Shown here piece after piece: positions 35,147 to 44,456 of a DNA stretch of 52,388 nucleotides. Both the position numbers and the translations under genes were made by a program. The stretch comes from an uncultured Verrucomicrobia subdivision 3 bacterium (GTDB lineage: Bacteria > Verrucomicrobiota > Verrucomicrobiia > Limisphaerales > UBA8199), in assembly GCA_903913865.1 (NCBI GenBank), contig CAIWMU010000106.1:1-52388 (forward strand), in the 5' to 3' direction. The notes under the pieces are model-generated. The model was not told the origin of the DNA and did no database searches. It worked only from the letters and a program-made list of their open reading frames with translations. Position 1 is the stretch's first letter, and each line of letters begins with the position of its first letter.

Positions 35147-36070
35147 ATGAACGTGACCGCCCATACTGAAGCAGACCGCAAGGCGATGTCCTTTGCCATG
35201 AAGTTGTCGCTGGTGATCGGCTGCCTCATGTTCGTGATGAAGGTCAGCGCCTACATCCTCACAGGATCTGCGGCGATCCTGAGTGATGCCGCTGAGTCCG
35301 TGGTGCATGTTGCTGCTGTCTTTTTCGCGGCATACAGTCTCCGGCTCTCCTACAAACCGGCGGATGATGACCACATGTATGGTCATGCCAAAATCGCCTT
35401 CTTCTCGGCCGGGTTCGAGGGGGCAATGATCATTCTGGCGGCCATCTACATCCTCTACGAGTCGATCCACAAGTGGATCCTCGGCCAGCACCCGGACAAT
35501 CTCGGATACGGAACCCTCCTGACCGTTGCCGCCACCCTCATCAACGGCGCTCTGGGCGGCTACCTCGTCTGGCTCGGACGCCAGAAAAATTCCCTCATTC
35601 TTGAGGCGAACGGCAAGCATGTGCTCACCGATTGCTGGACAAGCCTGGCGGTGGTGGTGGGGTTGGGTCTCACCTATTTCACAAAATGGTACCAATGGGA
35701 TCCGATCTGCGGCATCATCATGGCCATCAACATCCTGGTGGCCGGGGGTGGGCTGATGAAATCCTCCATGGCGGGCCTGATGGATCTTGCCGATCCGGAG
35801 GCCCACCGCCAGTTGTTGGAACTGCTCAAACGGGAGACAACCAGTCGTGGGATCAGCTACCACGCCCTGCGGCATCGTAATGTCGGGGATGCCCATTGGG
35901 TGGAGTTGCACTTCGTCTTCCCTGTCGGCACCAGCCTTGCCGAGGCCCACCGCAGTGCCACTGCCATTGAGCAGATGATTGAAAAATCCCTGGTGCCCAG
36001 AGCCCATGTGACCTCACACCTGGAGTGTGCAGGCGACCATGATGAGCTCCATGCCGGGGAACGGCATTAG
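35147..36070 (+). CDS. Cation diffusion facilitator (CDF) family metal transporter
   Basis: 307 residues with six TM segments and a C-terminal cytoplasmic metal-sensing domain, the normal CDF layout. The TM2 metal site is SDAAES (D48), the following loop has MYGHAK, and the TM5 site is GKHVLTDCWTS, where H and D form the HxxxD-type ligand pair. The C-terminal domain begins AHRQLLELLKRE and includes HWVELHFVFP. CDF proteins export divalent cations such as Zn, Fe or Mn in exchange for protons; which metal cannot be told. It stands alone on the plus strand beside the Wadjet operon and shows no sign of belonging to it. Confidence 0.92.
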   Translation: MNVTAHTEADRKAMSFAMKLSLVIGCLMFVMKVSAYILTGSAAILSDAAESVVHVAAVFFAAYSLRLSYKPADDDHMYGHAKIAFFSAGFEGAMIILAAIYILYESIHKWILGQHPDNLGYGTLLTVAATLINGALGGYLVWLGRQKNSLILEANGKHVLTDCWTSLAVVVGLGLTYFTKWYQWDPICGIIMAINILVAGGGLMKSSMAGLMDLADPEAHRQLLELLKRETTSRGISYHALRHRNVGDAHWVELHFVFPVGTSLAEAHRSATAIEQMIEKSLVPRAHVTSHLECAGDHDELHAGERH

Positions 36071-36144
36071 GTGGATCGAGAGCTGTCCCACAAGGCAAAG
36101 ACCCCGGGCTGAACCAGGGACTGACGAGTCCGGGGAGTCGTTCA

Positions 36145-36169
36145 ACTGTCAAAAGTGAGGACTGACCCC
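36145..36169 (+). repeat. 25-bp interspersed element, copy 2 (upstream of DAHP synthase gene)
   Basis: Begins ACTGTCAAAAGTGAGG and ends ACTGACCCC. It differs from the copy at 24031-24055 only at the ninth base. It ends 52 bp before the ATG at 36222, nearly the same distance as copy 1 to kdsB (50 bp). Confidence 0.75.
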
Positions 36170-36221
36170 AAATGGCTTATTTACTTTTTGTGGCGGTTTA
36201 CGAAGATTGCACCCTGATAAA

Positions 36222-37610
36222 ATGAGTCAAACATCGCAAAAAGTTGGTGGTTTGGGGAACTGGGCACCGGACTCCTGGAAGGGGCACGCAGCCGCGCAGC
36301 AGCCGACGTATCCGGATCAGGTGGCGCTGGATGGGGCCATCGCTGAGCTGGGTGCGCTGCCGCCGCTGGTCACAAGCTGGGAAATCCACAATTTGAAGGC
36401 CCAACTCGCTGAGGCGGTGCGTGGGGAGCGGTTTCTTCTGCAGGGGGGTGATTGCTCGGAGAGCTTTGCCGACTGCGATTCGGATGCCATCGCGAGCAAG
36501 CTGAAGATCCTGCTCCAGATGAGCCTTGTGCTGGTGCAGGGGGGCAAGAAGCGGGTCATTCGCCTGGGGCGTTTCGCCGGACAGTATGCCAAGCCGCGCT
36601 CGGCCGATGCGGAAACCCGGAACGGGGTGACGCTGCCGACTTACCGGGGCGACATGATCAACCGGGCGGGATTCACCGCAGCGGAGCGGGTGCCGGATCC
36701 GGCCCTGCTGCTCCGCGCCTATGAGCGCTCCGGTCTAACCATCAATTTCATCCGTGCCCTCATTGAGGGCGGTTTTGCGGACCTGCACCATCCGGAGTAT
36801 TGGGAACTCGGGTTTGTGGCCAATTCACCCCATGCGGCGGACTACATGCGGATGGTTGAGACGATCGGGGAATCCCTGCGGTTCATGGAGACCCTGACCG
36901 GGCAGGTGATGTCCGACATCAACCGGGTCGATTTCTTCACCAGCCATGAGGGGCTGCTCCTGCATTATGAGCAGGCACAAACCCGGCGGGTGCCGCACCG
37001 GACCGGATGGTACAACCTCTCCACCCACTTCCCGTGGATCGGGGAACGGACCCGCGCACTGGATGGTGCCCATATGGAGTACTTCCGGGGCATCGCAAAT
37101 CCGATCGGTGTCAAAGTGGGACCTGCCATGACCCCCGATGAGCTGATCGACCTCACGGAGATGCTGAATCCCGAGAATGAAGCCGGCCGGCTCACGCTCA
37201 TCCACCGGTTTGGTGCCGACAAGGTGGAGAAGGCCCTTCCCCCGCTGGTGGAGGCGATCCGTCGTGAGGGGAAAACGGTGCTGTGGTGCTGCGATCCGAT
37301 GCATGGAAACACGGAGACGACCCGGGATGGGATCAAGACCCGCCGCCTCACGAACATCATGCGCGAGTTGGAAAGCTCATGGCGTATTCTTGGGGAGATG
37401 GGCACACACCAGGGCGGAGTGCATTTTGAACTGACCGGCGAGAACGTGACCGAGTGTGTGGGGGGTGCGAGCGGGGTGACGGAGGCGGATCTGACCCGGG
37501 ACTACCGCACCCAGCTGGACCCGCGCCTGAACTATGAGCAGTCGATGGAACTTGCCCTGCTGCTGGCGCGGTTGATGAGCCAGGCCCCGGCCAAACCCGC
37601 CAACCCATAG
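36222..37610 (+). CDS. 3-deoxy-7-phosphoheptulonate (DAHP) synthase, class II
   Basis: 462 residues from the ATG at 36222 (MSQTSQKVGGLGNWAPDSWK); a TTG at 36207 would add five. It is the first enzyme of the shikimate pathway, condensing erythrose 4-phosphate and phosphoenolpyruvate. The length and motifs are those of the plant/Mycobacterium class II type: FLLQGGDCSESF (about 73-84), RLGRFAGQYAKPRS, STHFPWIGERTR, GIKVGP-like IGVKVGPAM, WCCDPMHGNTE and GGVHFELTGENVTECVGG. The metal ligands Cys, His, Glu and Asp of this type are all visible. The sulfatase gene follows after 5 bp, an odd pairing. The 25-bp element precedes it. Confidence 0.95.
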   Translation: MSQTSQKVGGLGNWAPDSWKGHAAAQQPTYPDQVALDGAIAELGALPPLVTSWEIHNLKAQLAEAVRGERFLLQGGDCSESFADCDSDAIASKLKILLQMSLVLVQGGKKRVIRLGRFAGQYAKPRSADAETRNGVTLPTYRGDMINRAGFTAAERVPDPALLLRAYERSGLTINFIRALIEGGFADLHHPEYWELGFVANSPHAADYMRMVETIGESLRFMETLTGQVMSDINRVDFFTSHEGLLLHYEQAQTRRVPHRTGWYNLSTHFPWIGERTRALDGAHMEYFRGIANPIGVKVGPAMTPDELIDLTEMLNPENEAGRLTLIHRFGADKVEKALPPLVEAIRREGKTVLWCCDPMHGNTETTRDGIKTRRLTNIMRELESSWRILGEMGTHQGGVHFELTGENVTECVGGASGVTEADLTRDYRTQLDPRLNYEQSMELALLLARLMSQAPAKPANP

Positions 37611-37615
37611 ACCCC

Positions 37616-39145
37616 ATGAACAGGTCGAGTATCAGGCCCGGAAGTGGATCCACTCAACTCCCGACTTGGTTGCTGTTGCTGGTTTTGGCCGGGATGTTTG
37701 CGGCCAGCCTGAGCCTTCGTGCCGGAACACCTCCCGCGCAACCGCCCAACATCGTGATCATCTTCACCGATGACCAGGGCTATGCGGATGTGGGCGTGTT
37801 CGGTGCGCGGGAGTTCAAGACGCCGAATCTGGACCGGCTGGCCGCCGAGGGGTGTGTGTATCGGAACTTTCATGTGGCACAGGCCGTCTGCTCCGCCTCC
37901 CGTGCCGGTTTGCTGACCGGTTGCTATCCGAACCGGATCGGGATCCACGGTGCGCTTGGGCCGCGTTCGCAGGTGGGAATCAATTCTACAGAGGTGACCC
38001 TGGCGGAACTGCTCAAGTCCCGGGGCTACTCGACGGCCATGTTCGGCAAATGGCATCTGGGTGATTCCCGGCAATTCCTGCCAAGACAGCACGGGTTCGA
38101 TGAATATTTTGGCCTGCCCTATTCTAACGACATGTGGCCGCTGCACCCGGACAACGTGACGATGGATGCGGTGGCCCGGCGACGTGTGGGCTACCCTGAA
38201 CTGTCCCTGCTGCAGAACGATGAGCCATGGGTGAGCGAGGTGCTTCCCCGGGATCAGGAGCAGTTGACCACCTGGTACACAGAACGGGCCGTCGATTTCA
38301 TCCACCGGCAGAAGGATCAACCATTCTTTCTCTATCTGGCGCACAACATGCCCCATGTGCCGCTTTACGTGAGTGACAAATTCCGGGGGAAAACCGCCCG
38401 CGGGCTTTATGGGGACGTGATTGAGGAGATCGACTGGTCGGTGGGGGAGGTGCTCAACGCCCTGAGGAAGAGTGGTGTGGACCGGCGGACCTGGGTGATT
38501 TTTGCATCGGACAATGGCCCGTGGCTGAGCTATGGCACCCACGGCGGGTCTGCCCACCCATTGCGGGAGGGCAAGGGCACATCCTGGGAGGGGGGCACAC
38601 GCGTTCCCTGCATCATGCGATTTCCGGGCAAAATTCCGGCCGGAACAGAAACCATGGACATGATGATGACCATTGATCTGCTTCCCACCATAGGGCATCT
38701 GGTGGGGGCGACCCTGCCGGGACACCCGATCGATGGCATGGATGTCTGGCCGCTGATCACCCGGCAGCCCGGGGCGGTCAATCCGCACAAGTCCTATTGG
38801 ATTTACTACGAGCAGAACCAGTTGCAGGCCGTGTTGAGCGGGGATGGAGCCTGGAAACTGCAGTTGCCACACACCTATCGGACCATGGGGGGACGCCCCG
38901 GGGGAACCGGTGGCAAACCCCAGCCGTACGAACAGCGGAAGGTCGCCGCCCCGGAACTCTATCACCTTGCCAGTGACATCGGTGAAAGCCGGGATGTGGC
39001 GGCCACTCAGCCGGAGGTTTTGAACCGCCTGCTTGCCGAGGCGGAGTTGGCGCGCGAGGAACTCGGGGATTCCCTGGTCCGCCGTCAGGGAAAAGGAACC
39101 CGGCCACCGGGCCAGTTGCCTCCGAAACCTACCCCGACGAACTGA
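37616..39145 (+). CDS. Secreted sulfatase (arylsulfatase family)
   Basis: 509 residues with an N-terminal signal or anchor (LPTWLLLLVLAGMFAASLSLRAG in part). The metal-binding start is IVIIFTDDQGYAD (D52, D53). The maturation motif is VCSASRAGLLTG with C92 as the formylglycine precursor; it is CxAxR rather than the commoner CxPxR but still standard. FGKWHLG, HNMPHVPLYVS and FASDNGPW complete the active site. It should cleave sulfate esters from glycans or similar substrates in the periplasm. It begins 5 bp after the DAHP synthase gene; maturation would need an anaerobic or FGE-type enzyme encoded elsewhere. It converges with the PAS protein gene. Confidence 0.95.
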   Translation: MNRSSIRPGSGSTQLPTWLLLLVLAGMFAASLSLRAGTPPAQPPNIVIIFTDDQGYADVGVFGAREFKTPNLDRLAAEGCVYRNFHVAQAVCSASRAGLLTGCYPNRIGIHGALGPRSQVGINSTEVTLAELLKSRGYSTAMFGKWHLGDSRQFLPRQHGFDEYFGLPYSNDMWPLHPDNVTMDAVARRRVGYPELSLLQNDEPWVSEVLPRDQEQLTTWYTERAVDFIHRQKDQPFFLYLAHNMPHVPLYVSDKFRGKTARGLYGDVIEEIDWSVGEVLNALRKSGVDRRTWVIFASDNGPWLSYGTHGGSAHPLREGKGTSWEGGTRVPCIMRFPGKIPAGTETMDMMMTIDLLPTIGHLVGATLPGHPIDGMDVWPLITRQPGAVNPHKSYWIYYEQNQLQAVLSGDGAWKLQLPHTYRTMGGRPGGTGGKPQPYEQRKVAAPELYHLASDIGESRDVAATQPEVLNRLLAEAELAREELGDSLVRRQGKGTRPPGQLPPKPTPTN

Positions 39146-39175
39146 ACGGGACCTGCCGTGGTGCTGTGGGGGCTG

Positions 39176-39772
39176 TTAAACTCCCGTCCCCGAGAAAAAC
39201 CGGGGAATGCACTTGGGGCACATCCCGTGGGTGGGGAATGCAAGGGCTAGCTTCGTCAGATACCTTTCGGGGGCGTGCCATTTGCCATCCCTGTCCCGCA
39301 CTGCCTTGCAACCGGAGCAGATGGGTAGGAGGCCTTCCAGAGTCCTGATCTCGGCGACGGCCGCATCCCGGTCAGCAATCGCCTTCTGCAAGGCCCTCTC
39401 ACGCTCACGGAGGAGGGTAACATCGGTGGCAAAGACCCAGAAACCCAGAACTACCCCCTCCACGATCTCGGGTGTGAACCGGACGAGCGTATCCCTTAAC
39501 CCGCCGTCGATTGTGGGTGCCTTGCGCTCGAAGATCTGAATTGTTCCGGCGAGGACACCCGTGATGTAGGGCAGATCAGCCTCATAATAGGGCCCAAGCA
39601 TCTCCTTGAGCGATATGTTCAGCAACTTTGGTGAGTCCTTGCCGAACCACCGCTCGTGTGTGTCATTGGCAAAGCGGCAAATCTGGTTGGCATCCCAAAA
39701 AGAGACCATGGCCTCGAGCTGATTCACAGCGCGCAACGCCAGCTCGGCGGGGGATGAGACTTTAATCGACAC
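39176..39772 (-). CDS. PAS-domain sensor with C-terminal double-CxxC tail
   Basis: 198 residues from a GTG at 39772; an ATG at codon 22 would remove the first PAS strand. A PAS domain covers about 15-118 (SFWDANQICRFANDTHERWFG, in part), then a short coiled coil (RERERALQKAIADRDAAVAEIR, in part). The tail reads LLPICSGCKAVRDRDGKW...YLTKLALAFPTHGMCPKC, a cysteine-pair module often found after PAS or response-regulator domains, probably binding a metal. No kinase or output domain is present, so it may act by protein interaction. It is monocistronic and convergent with the sulfatase. Confidence 0.82.
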   Translation of the reverse strand: MSIKVSSPAELALRAVNQLEAMVSFWDANQICRFANDTHERWFGKDSPKLLNISLKEMLGPYYEADLPYITGVLAGTIQIFERKAPTIDGGLRDTLVRFTPEIVEGVVLGFWVFATDVTLLRERERALQKAIADRDAAVAEIRTLEGLLPICSGCKAVRDRDGKWHAPERYLTKLALAFPTHGMCPKCIPRFFSGTGV

Positions 39773-40025
39773 TAAAATGAGCTTAGTCGCAGCTTGTTGT
39801 GTTGCAAGGATTATCGCTGATCTTGATTTAAAAAGTAACGAATGCTTAACTCGCCTGCCATTGGTGTTTACTCGTGGTGTGGGGAAAGAATGGAGGATGG
39901 TTTTTCGAGGTCCCGCCGAGGACCCCGGGTCCGGGCATCAGCCGGAAAACCCTTTTGCAAAATTCGGGGCTTGGCCTCATGATTGACCTCATGTCCGTCC
40001 CCGGATGGGGCGGGCTGGTTTGAAA

Positions 40026-41366
40026 ATGAACATGAAGACAACATTTCGAGAAGTGGCCGGGTGCATCGTGGCGCCACGTGGATTTCGTGCAGCAGGCGTT
40101 TTTTGCGATATCAAGCGGCTCGGGACCGGGAAGGGATCGGACAAGGGAAAGAAGCGAGATCTTGCGATCCTGTATTCGGAGGTTCCGGCGGCGGTGGCGG
40201 GGATGTTCACGACGAACCAGGTGTGCGCGGCGCCGGTAAAGGTGTGCGTGGAGCGGAGGCGTGGCGGCTGGGCCCAGGCGGTCGTGGTCAACAGCGGCAA
40301 TGCCAACGCCTGCACGGGTAACCAGGGCATGGCCGATGCGCGGGAGATGGTGACTTTGACGGAACAGGCACTGGGCTTGGAGCCGGGTCTGGCACTGGTG
40401 GGTTCCACCGGGCGGATCGGGGTTGCGATGCCTATGGATAACGTCCGCGCGGGGATCATCGAGGCTGCCGCGATGCTCGGGGACGCTCCCGAGAATGCGG
40501 ACCACGCGGCTGAGGCGATCATGACCAGTGACACCAGGGCGAAGCAGGTTTCCATAGAAATCAGGCTGGGAGGGCGCAAGGTGCGGATCGGGGGAATGTG
40601 CAAGGGGGCCGGCATGATCCAACCCGGGATGAGTGCCACCGGCAAGCGGCCTGCAGCCACTCCGCTGCATGCCACGATGCTCTGTTTTGTGACCACGGAT
40701 GCCGCCATCGACCCGGCAACCCTGCAGGGGATGCTGGAGGAGGCGGTGGCGCAGAGCTTCAACCGGATTACCGTGGATGGGGACATGAGCACGAACGACA
40801 CGGTGCTTGTTCTTGCGAACGGGATGGCGGGCAACTCCATCGAGGCCCTTCAGACTGCCGGGTCAGCAGAGGCGAAACTTTTCCAGGCCGCCCTCAACCA
40901 TGTCTGCCTTGAACTGGCCAAGATGATCGTGCGGGACGGCGAGGGGGTGTCAAAATTTGTGACCGTGCGGGTGGAGGGGGCGAAGTCGTTCAAGGATGCG
41001 GATGCCGCAGCCCGGGCTGTGGCAAACAGTCCCCTGGTCAAAACAAGCTGGCACGGGGGCGATCCGAATTGGGGCCGCATCATCGATGCCCTGGGCTACA
41101 GCCCCGCAAAGGTGGTGGAGGAAAAGGTGGATATCGGCTACAGCGCACCGGGCAGCAGCAGAATTCTCTGGAGCCTGAACAAGGGCCAACCCACAGAGGC
41201 GACCTTCCGCGATTTGTGTGCGGCAGTGGCACCTGCGGCGTTTGATCTTCACATCCGTCTGAATCTGGGCGGGTCCAGCGCTGTGATGTATGCGGCGGAC
41301 CTGACGGAGGAATATGTGGAATTCAACAAGGGGGATGTGAGCGACCCGACCTCGCTCGGAGGTTGA
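40026..41366 (+). CDS. argJ: Bifunctional glutamate N-acetyltransferase/ornithine acetyltransferase
   Basis: 446 residues from the ATG at 40026 (MNMKTTFREV); a start at 40005 would add seven. It moves acetyl from N-acetylornithine to glutamate, recycling acetyl groups in arginine synthesis. The family's autocleavage site ATML is in TPLHATMLCFV (about residue 215), splitting the chain into alpha and beta subunits. VVNSGNANACTG, STGRIGVAMPMD, GMCKGAGMIQPGM and DGDMSTNDTVLVLANG are all present. It is the first gene of the plus-strand arginine cluster and is followed by a secreted protein gene before argB. Confidence 0.96.
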   Translation: MNMKTTFREVAGCIVAPRGFRAAGVFCDIKRLGTGKGSDKGKKRDLAILYSEVPAAVAGMFTTNQVCAAPVKVCVERRRGGWAQAVVVNSGNANACTGNQGMADAREMVTLTEQALGLEPGLALVGSTGRIGVAMPMDNVRAGIIEAAAMLGDAPENADHAAEAIMTSDTRAKQVSIEIRLGGRKVRIGGMCKGAGMIQPGMSATGKRPAATPLHATMLCFVTTDAAIDPATLQGMLEEAVAQSFNRITVDGDMSTNDTVLVLANGMAGNSIEALQTAGSAEAKLFQAALNHVCLELAKMIVRDGEGVSKFVTVRVEGAKSFKDADAAARAVANSPLVKTSWHGGDPNWGRIIDALGYSPAKVVEEKVDIGYSAPGSSRILWSLNKGQPTEATFRDLCAAVAPAAFDLHIRLNLGGSSAVMYAADLTEEYVEFNKGDVSDPTSLGG

Positions 41367-41416
41367 GCATGAATCAAGGGCGTGGGGGATCCCCGGTCGG
41401 TGTTTGGAGTCATTTT

Positions 41417-42337
41417 ATGAGACCATTGAGAAGCGTGTGGATGTCCTGCCTCCTACTGGCGGGAATGGGGATTCAGGATCCATTGGAGAGCCATGCCGCA
41501 GGGGTGCGGTTTGAGGCTACAACCAACGGCGGCTTTGTTTTCGACACCGGCCTTGTGCGTGGCAACCTGCGGGAGGGGGGAAAGAGCAAGGGTCTCTCGC
41601 AAGTGATCCACGTTCCCACAGGCACGCGTGTGGATGCCAGCATGGGGCTGTTCAGCCACTACAGGCTGTTTACAAAGAATCACCGGTATGGGGTTGGTGC
41701 GTGGGATCTGCCGAGCGATGCAGTGCTCCAGGCGGATGGTTCGGTCAAGGTGACCTGGCCTGCCACGGACCAGATGCCCTTCACGCTGGGCGCGGTTTAC
41801 CGCTGGGTTGGCCCGGCCACCATGGATCTGGAGACCACCGTGACCGCCCGCACCCGGCTGGAGCAGTTTGAGTCGTTCATGGCCTCCTATTTCGCTCCCG
41901 CCTTCACGAACAGCCTCGTTTGGAGCAAGGGGGAACCGGCGTGGATGCCCGCAAAGCAGGCGGATGGCGTCTGGATGACTTTTGGTCGGGATTCGGGCGT
42001 TTGGGGCATGATCCGGGATGGCCGCTGGAAGATCGAACCCAACCCGGTTGACTGGGTGGAGAGGCCGGCGTATCACGCACCAGTCGGGCTTCGGCGCGCA
42101 CCGGGGGCCGGGGTGATGGCGGCCATCATGGCACCGCCGGAAGATTGCTTCGCAGTCTCGACCCCCCACGATCAGGAGCCCCATTACTCGATGTATCTTT
42201 CCCTGTTTGGCCGGGATGTGGAGCCCGGGCAGACCCTCACCGCCCGTTCCCGTCTATGCCTGCTGCCCACGGGGAATGAGCGTCTGTTGGAGCCGATGTA
42301 CAATGAATTCAAAGGAAGAACACTGCCCCGGCGCTGA
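41417..42337 (+). CDS. Secreted protein of unknown function
   Basis: 306 residues from the ATG at 41417, chosen because GGAG lies seven bases upstream and the protein then starts with a good signal peptide (MRPLRSVWMSCLLLAGMG...ESHA). Earlier in-frame starts at 41363 and 41369 overlap or touch argJ. The mature protein is beta-rich (VRFEATTNGGFVFDTG, TLGAVYRWVGPATMDLETTV), suggesting a jelly-roll or carbohydrate-binding-type fold; no catalytic motif is recognised. It lies between argJ and argB on the same strand, 50 bp after argJ, without any evident link to arginine synthesis. Confidence 0.75.
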   Translation: MRPLRSVWMSCLLLAGMGIQDPLESHAAGVRFEATTNGGFVFDTGLVRGNLREGGKSKGLSQVIHVPTGTRVDASMGLFSHYRLFTKNHRYGVGAWDLPSDAVLQADGSVKVTWPATDQMPFTLGAVYRWVGPATMDLETTVTARTRLEQFESFMASYFAPAFTNSLVWSKGEPAWMPAKQADGVWMTFGRDSGVWGMIRDGRWKIEPNPVDWVERPAYHAPVGLRRAPGAGVMAAIMAPPEDCFAVSTPHDQEPHYSMYLSLFGRDVEPGQTLTARSRLCLLPTGNERLLEPMYNEFKGRTLPRR

Positions 42338-42369
42338 GCCGGAAGATCGACCAAGCACTGAACCTTCAT

Positions 42370-43245
42370 ATGCAAAATCTGATCGCCAAGGCCGAAACCC
42401 TTCTTGAGGCCCTGCCTTACATCCAGAAATTCAGCGGTGCCACCTTCGTTGTAAAATACGGTGGGAGCTTCATGGATTCGCCCGATCCACAGGTAAGGAC
42501 GGGCGTGGCCCGGGACGTTGTATTTCTCGAGGCCGTGGAGCTGAATCCGGTGGTGGTGCACGGTGGTGGCAAAGCCATCACGCGCGCCATGGAGAAAGCC
42601 GGACTCAAGGCGAACTTCATCCAGGGCCAGCGTGTCACGGACGATGCCACGGTGAAGATTGTGGACGATGTCCTCTCCCGGGAGATCAACCCCGAGGTGG
42701 TGGCCACCATCAACGCTCTGGGCGGCCGGGCGCGCGGGTTTGCCGGACCGGATATCTTCCAGTGCCGCCGCATCAAAGTGAAGGGCCGGGAGGGCGAGGA
42801 TTTGGATATTGGATACGTGGGAGAGGTCACTGTGGTGAACACGGCTCCGCTGCTGGAGTGCATCGCACAGGGGATCACCCCGGTAATCAGCCCGACGGCG
42901 ATGGGTGAGGATGGCCACATCCATAATTGCAACGCGGATGTTGCCGCCGCCAGGGTGGCGATTGCGCTGAATGCCCGGCGGCTCGTGTTCCTCAGTGATG
43001 TGCCCGGTTTGCTTGAGGATCCCAATTCCCCCGATACCGTCATCTCCCATCTGCAGATCAGCCGGGTGGCCGAATTGAAAAAGGCGGGGGTGATCGACAA
43101 GGGGATGATCCCGAAGGTGGACAGCGCGGTGGCTGCAATCGAGGCCGGGGTTGAGAAAGTCTCCTTTGTGGATGGCCGGGTGCCGCACTCGATGCTTCTT
43201 GAGATCTTCACGGATGAAGGGCTTGGAACCGAGGTGGTCAGGTGA
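42370..43245 (+). CDS. argB: Acetylglutamate kinase
   Basis: 291 residues, the usual ArgB length. It phosphorylates N-acetylglutamate, the second step of arginine synthesis. Motifs are VVKYGGSFMDSP (about 28-39), VVVHGGGKAITRAME (about 62-76), INALGGRARGF, and the C-terminal MIPKVDSAVAAIEAGVEKVSFVDGR (in part). It resembles the arginine-feedback-sensitive type with an N-terminal helix (MQNLIAKAETLLEALPYI), so feedback inhibition by arginine is plausible. The following lipoprotein gene overlaps its stop by 4 bp. Confidence 0.96.
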   Translation: MQNLIAKAETLLEALPYIQKFSGATFVVKYGGSFMDSPDPQVRTGVARDVVFLEAVELNPVVVHGGGKAITRAMEKAGLKANFIQGQRVTDDATVKIVDDVLSREINPEVVATINALGGRARGFAGPDIFQCRRIKVKGREGEDLDIGYVGEVTVVNTAPLLECIAQGITPVISPTAMGEDGHIHNCNADVAAARVAIALNARRLVFLSDVPGLLEDPNSPDTVISHLQISRVAELKKAGVIDKGMIPKVDSAVAAIEAGVEKVSFVDGRVPHSMLLEIFTDEGLGTEVVR

Positions 43246-44336
43246 GAACCTCCCCGGCTGGCAGGGCGGCAGGCTTCAGCCTGCTGCTGTTCGCAGGCCT
43301 GCTGGTGTTGTGCGGGTGCCGGACCACCGCCGGTGACCGTTCTGAGCCCGGGCATCAGGCCTGGTTGAATGGATGGAAGGCCACGAATTCGGTCTGGCGC
43401 GGGCTCCATATCATGCTTCATGCCGATTCCGGGGCCCGGGAACTGGAGCAGGAATTTCCCCGGCTCAAGGCTGCCGGGATCAATACGATCATCGTCGAGG
43501 TCAACTACTGCTTTGAGTTCCGTTCCCATCCGGAGTTGCGATCTGCCTCCTTTGTCACAGCGGCAACGGCCCATGCGATGGCGCGGAGCGCACGGGAACA
43601 GGGCATCCGCCTGATCCCGCAGTTCAACTGCATCGGGCACCAGTCCTGGGCGCAGAGCACGCTGCCGCTGCTCGTGAAGTATCCTCAATTGGATGAAACC
43701 CCGGGCCAGTATCCGGAGAACAAGGGGATTTATTGCCGGAGCTGGTGCACCCGCAATCCGGAGGTCAACAAGGTTGTGCTACCCCTTCTGGATGAGCTGG
43801 TTGAGGCCTTTGAGGCGGATGCCCTGCATCTGGGCATGGACGAGATTTTTCTGATCGGATCCCCCCACTGCGAACGTTGCAAGGGGAGGGATCCCGGGCA
43901 GCTTCTGGCGGATGCCATCAATGGCCTGCATGACCACTTTTCCACGGGGAGACGGGTGGAGTTGCTACTCTGGGGGGATCGGCTTCTGGATGCCGCTGCC
44001 CTTGGCTATTCCGAGTGGGAGGCCGCGAAGAATGGGACCCATACCGCCCTGGAGCGGATTCCCAAGGACATCATCATCTGTGACTGGCATTACGCAAAGC
44101 AGGAGGAATATCGTTCGGTGCCGATGCTGGCCCGGAAGGGGTTTCGTGTCTGGCCCTCAGGCTGGCAGCCTCTCGATGGGGCGGTGGCCCTGTCCAAATA
44201 CTCCCGTGAACAGCGGCGGACCGAGCCGCTTGTGATGGGTTACCTCTGCACCACGTGGGGGAAGGTCAAAACGCGGGAGACAGCCGATTGGCCGTGTCTG
44301 GTCGAGCCACTCCGGGTCTGGAGCACGCCGCGGTGA
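43242..44336 (+). CDS. Lipoprotein with GH20-like TIM-barrel domain
   Basis: 364 residues starting at a GTG that overlaps the argB stop by 4 bp. The signal peptide ends in a lipobox-like LVLCGC with lipidated C26. The rest is a TIM-barrel resembling the family 20 hexosaminidase catalytic domain: GLHIMLHADSG near strand 1, FPRLKAAGINTIIVEVN, RLIPQFNCIGHQSWA and the acid pair in HLGMDEIF (D200-E201), which matches the HxGxDE catalytic signature. The C-terminal aromatic residues of true GH20 enzymes are hard to place. It probably acts on an amino-sugar glycan at the cell surface. Translational coupling to argB is the odd point. Confidence 0.75.
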   Translation: MRTSPAGRAAGFSLLLFAGLLVLCGCRTTAGDRSEPGHQAWLNGWKATNSVWRGLHIMLHADSGARELEQEFPRLKAAGINTIIVEVNYCFEFRSHPELRSASFVTAATAHAMARSAREQGIRLIPQFNCIGHQSWAQSTLPLLVKYPQLDETPGQYPENKGIYCRSWCTRNPEVNKVVLPLLDELVEAFEADALHLGMDEIFLIGSPHCERCKGRDPGQLLADAINGLHDHFSTGRRVELLLWGDRLLDAAALGYSEWEAAKNGTHTALERIPKDIIICDWHYAKQEEYRSVPMLARKGFRVWPSGWQPLDGAVALSKYSREQRRTEPLVMGYLCTTWGKVKTRETADWPCLVEPLRVWSTPR

Positions 44337-44376
44337 ACCGGTTCCGGGGAGGTTTTTGGGGCTGATGTCAAAAAAA

Positions 44377-44394
44377 TTTGTCGCCAAGGACAAA
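44377..44394 (+). other. Small inverted repeat upstream of argD
   Basis: TTTGTC/GACAAA with a 6-nt centre, 63 bp before the argD ATG, in an AT-rich 120-bp gap that breaks the otherwise tight cluster. It may be an operator for a separate argD-argF promoter. It is too short to be sure, and it does not match the E. coli ARG box. Confidence 0.3.
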
Positions 44395-44456
44395 ATAACG
44401 CTTCACACGCCCCGTGGTTTTGTTAAGGATTTCGTTTTTCGTTTAACAGGCATGGC

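Noticed and set aside
37532-38965. 477-codon minus frame opposite the sulfatase
   Set aside because: The sulfatase frame carries all active-site motifs; the opposite frame is a codon-bias shadow.
42417-43688. 423-codon minus frame opposite argB and the lipoprotein
   Set aside because: argB motifs are unambiguous on plus; the minus translation is Ser/Pro/Thr-rich noise.
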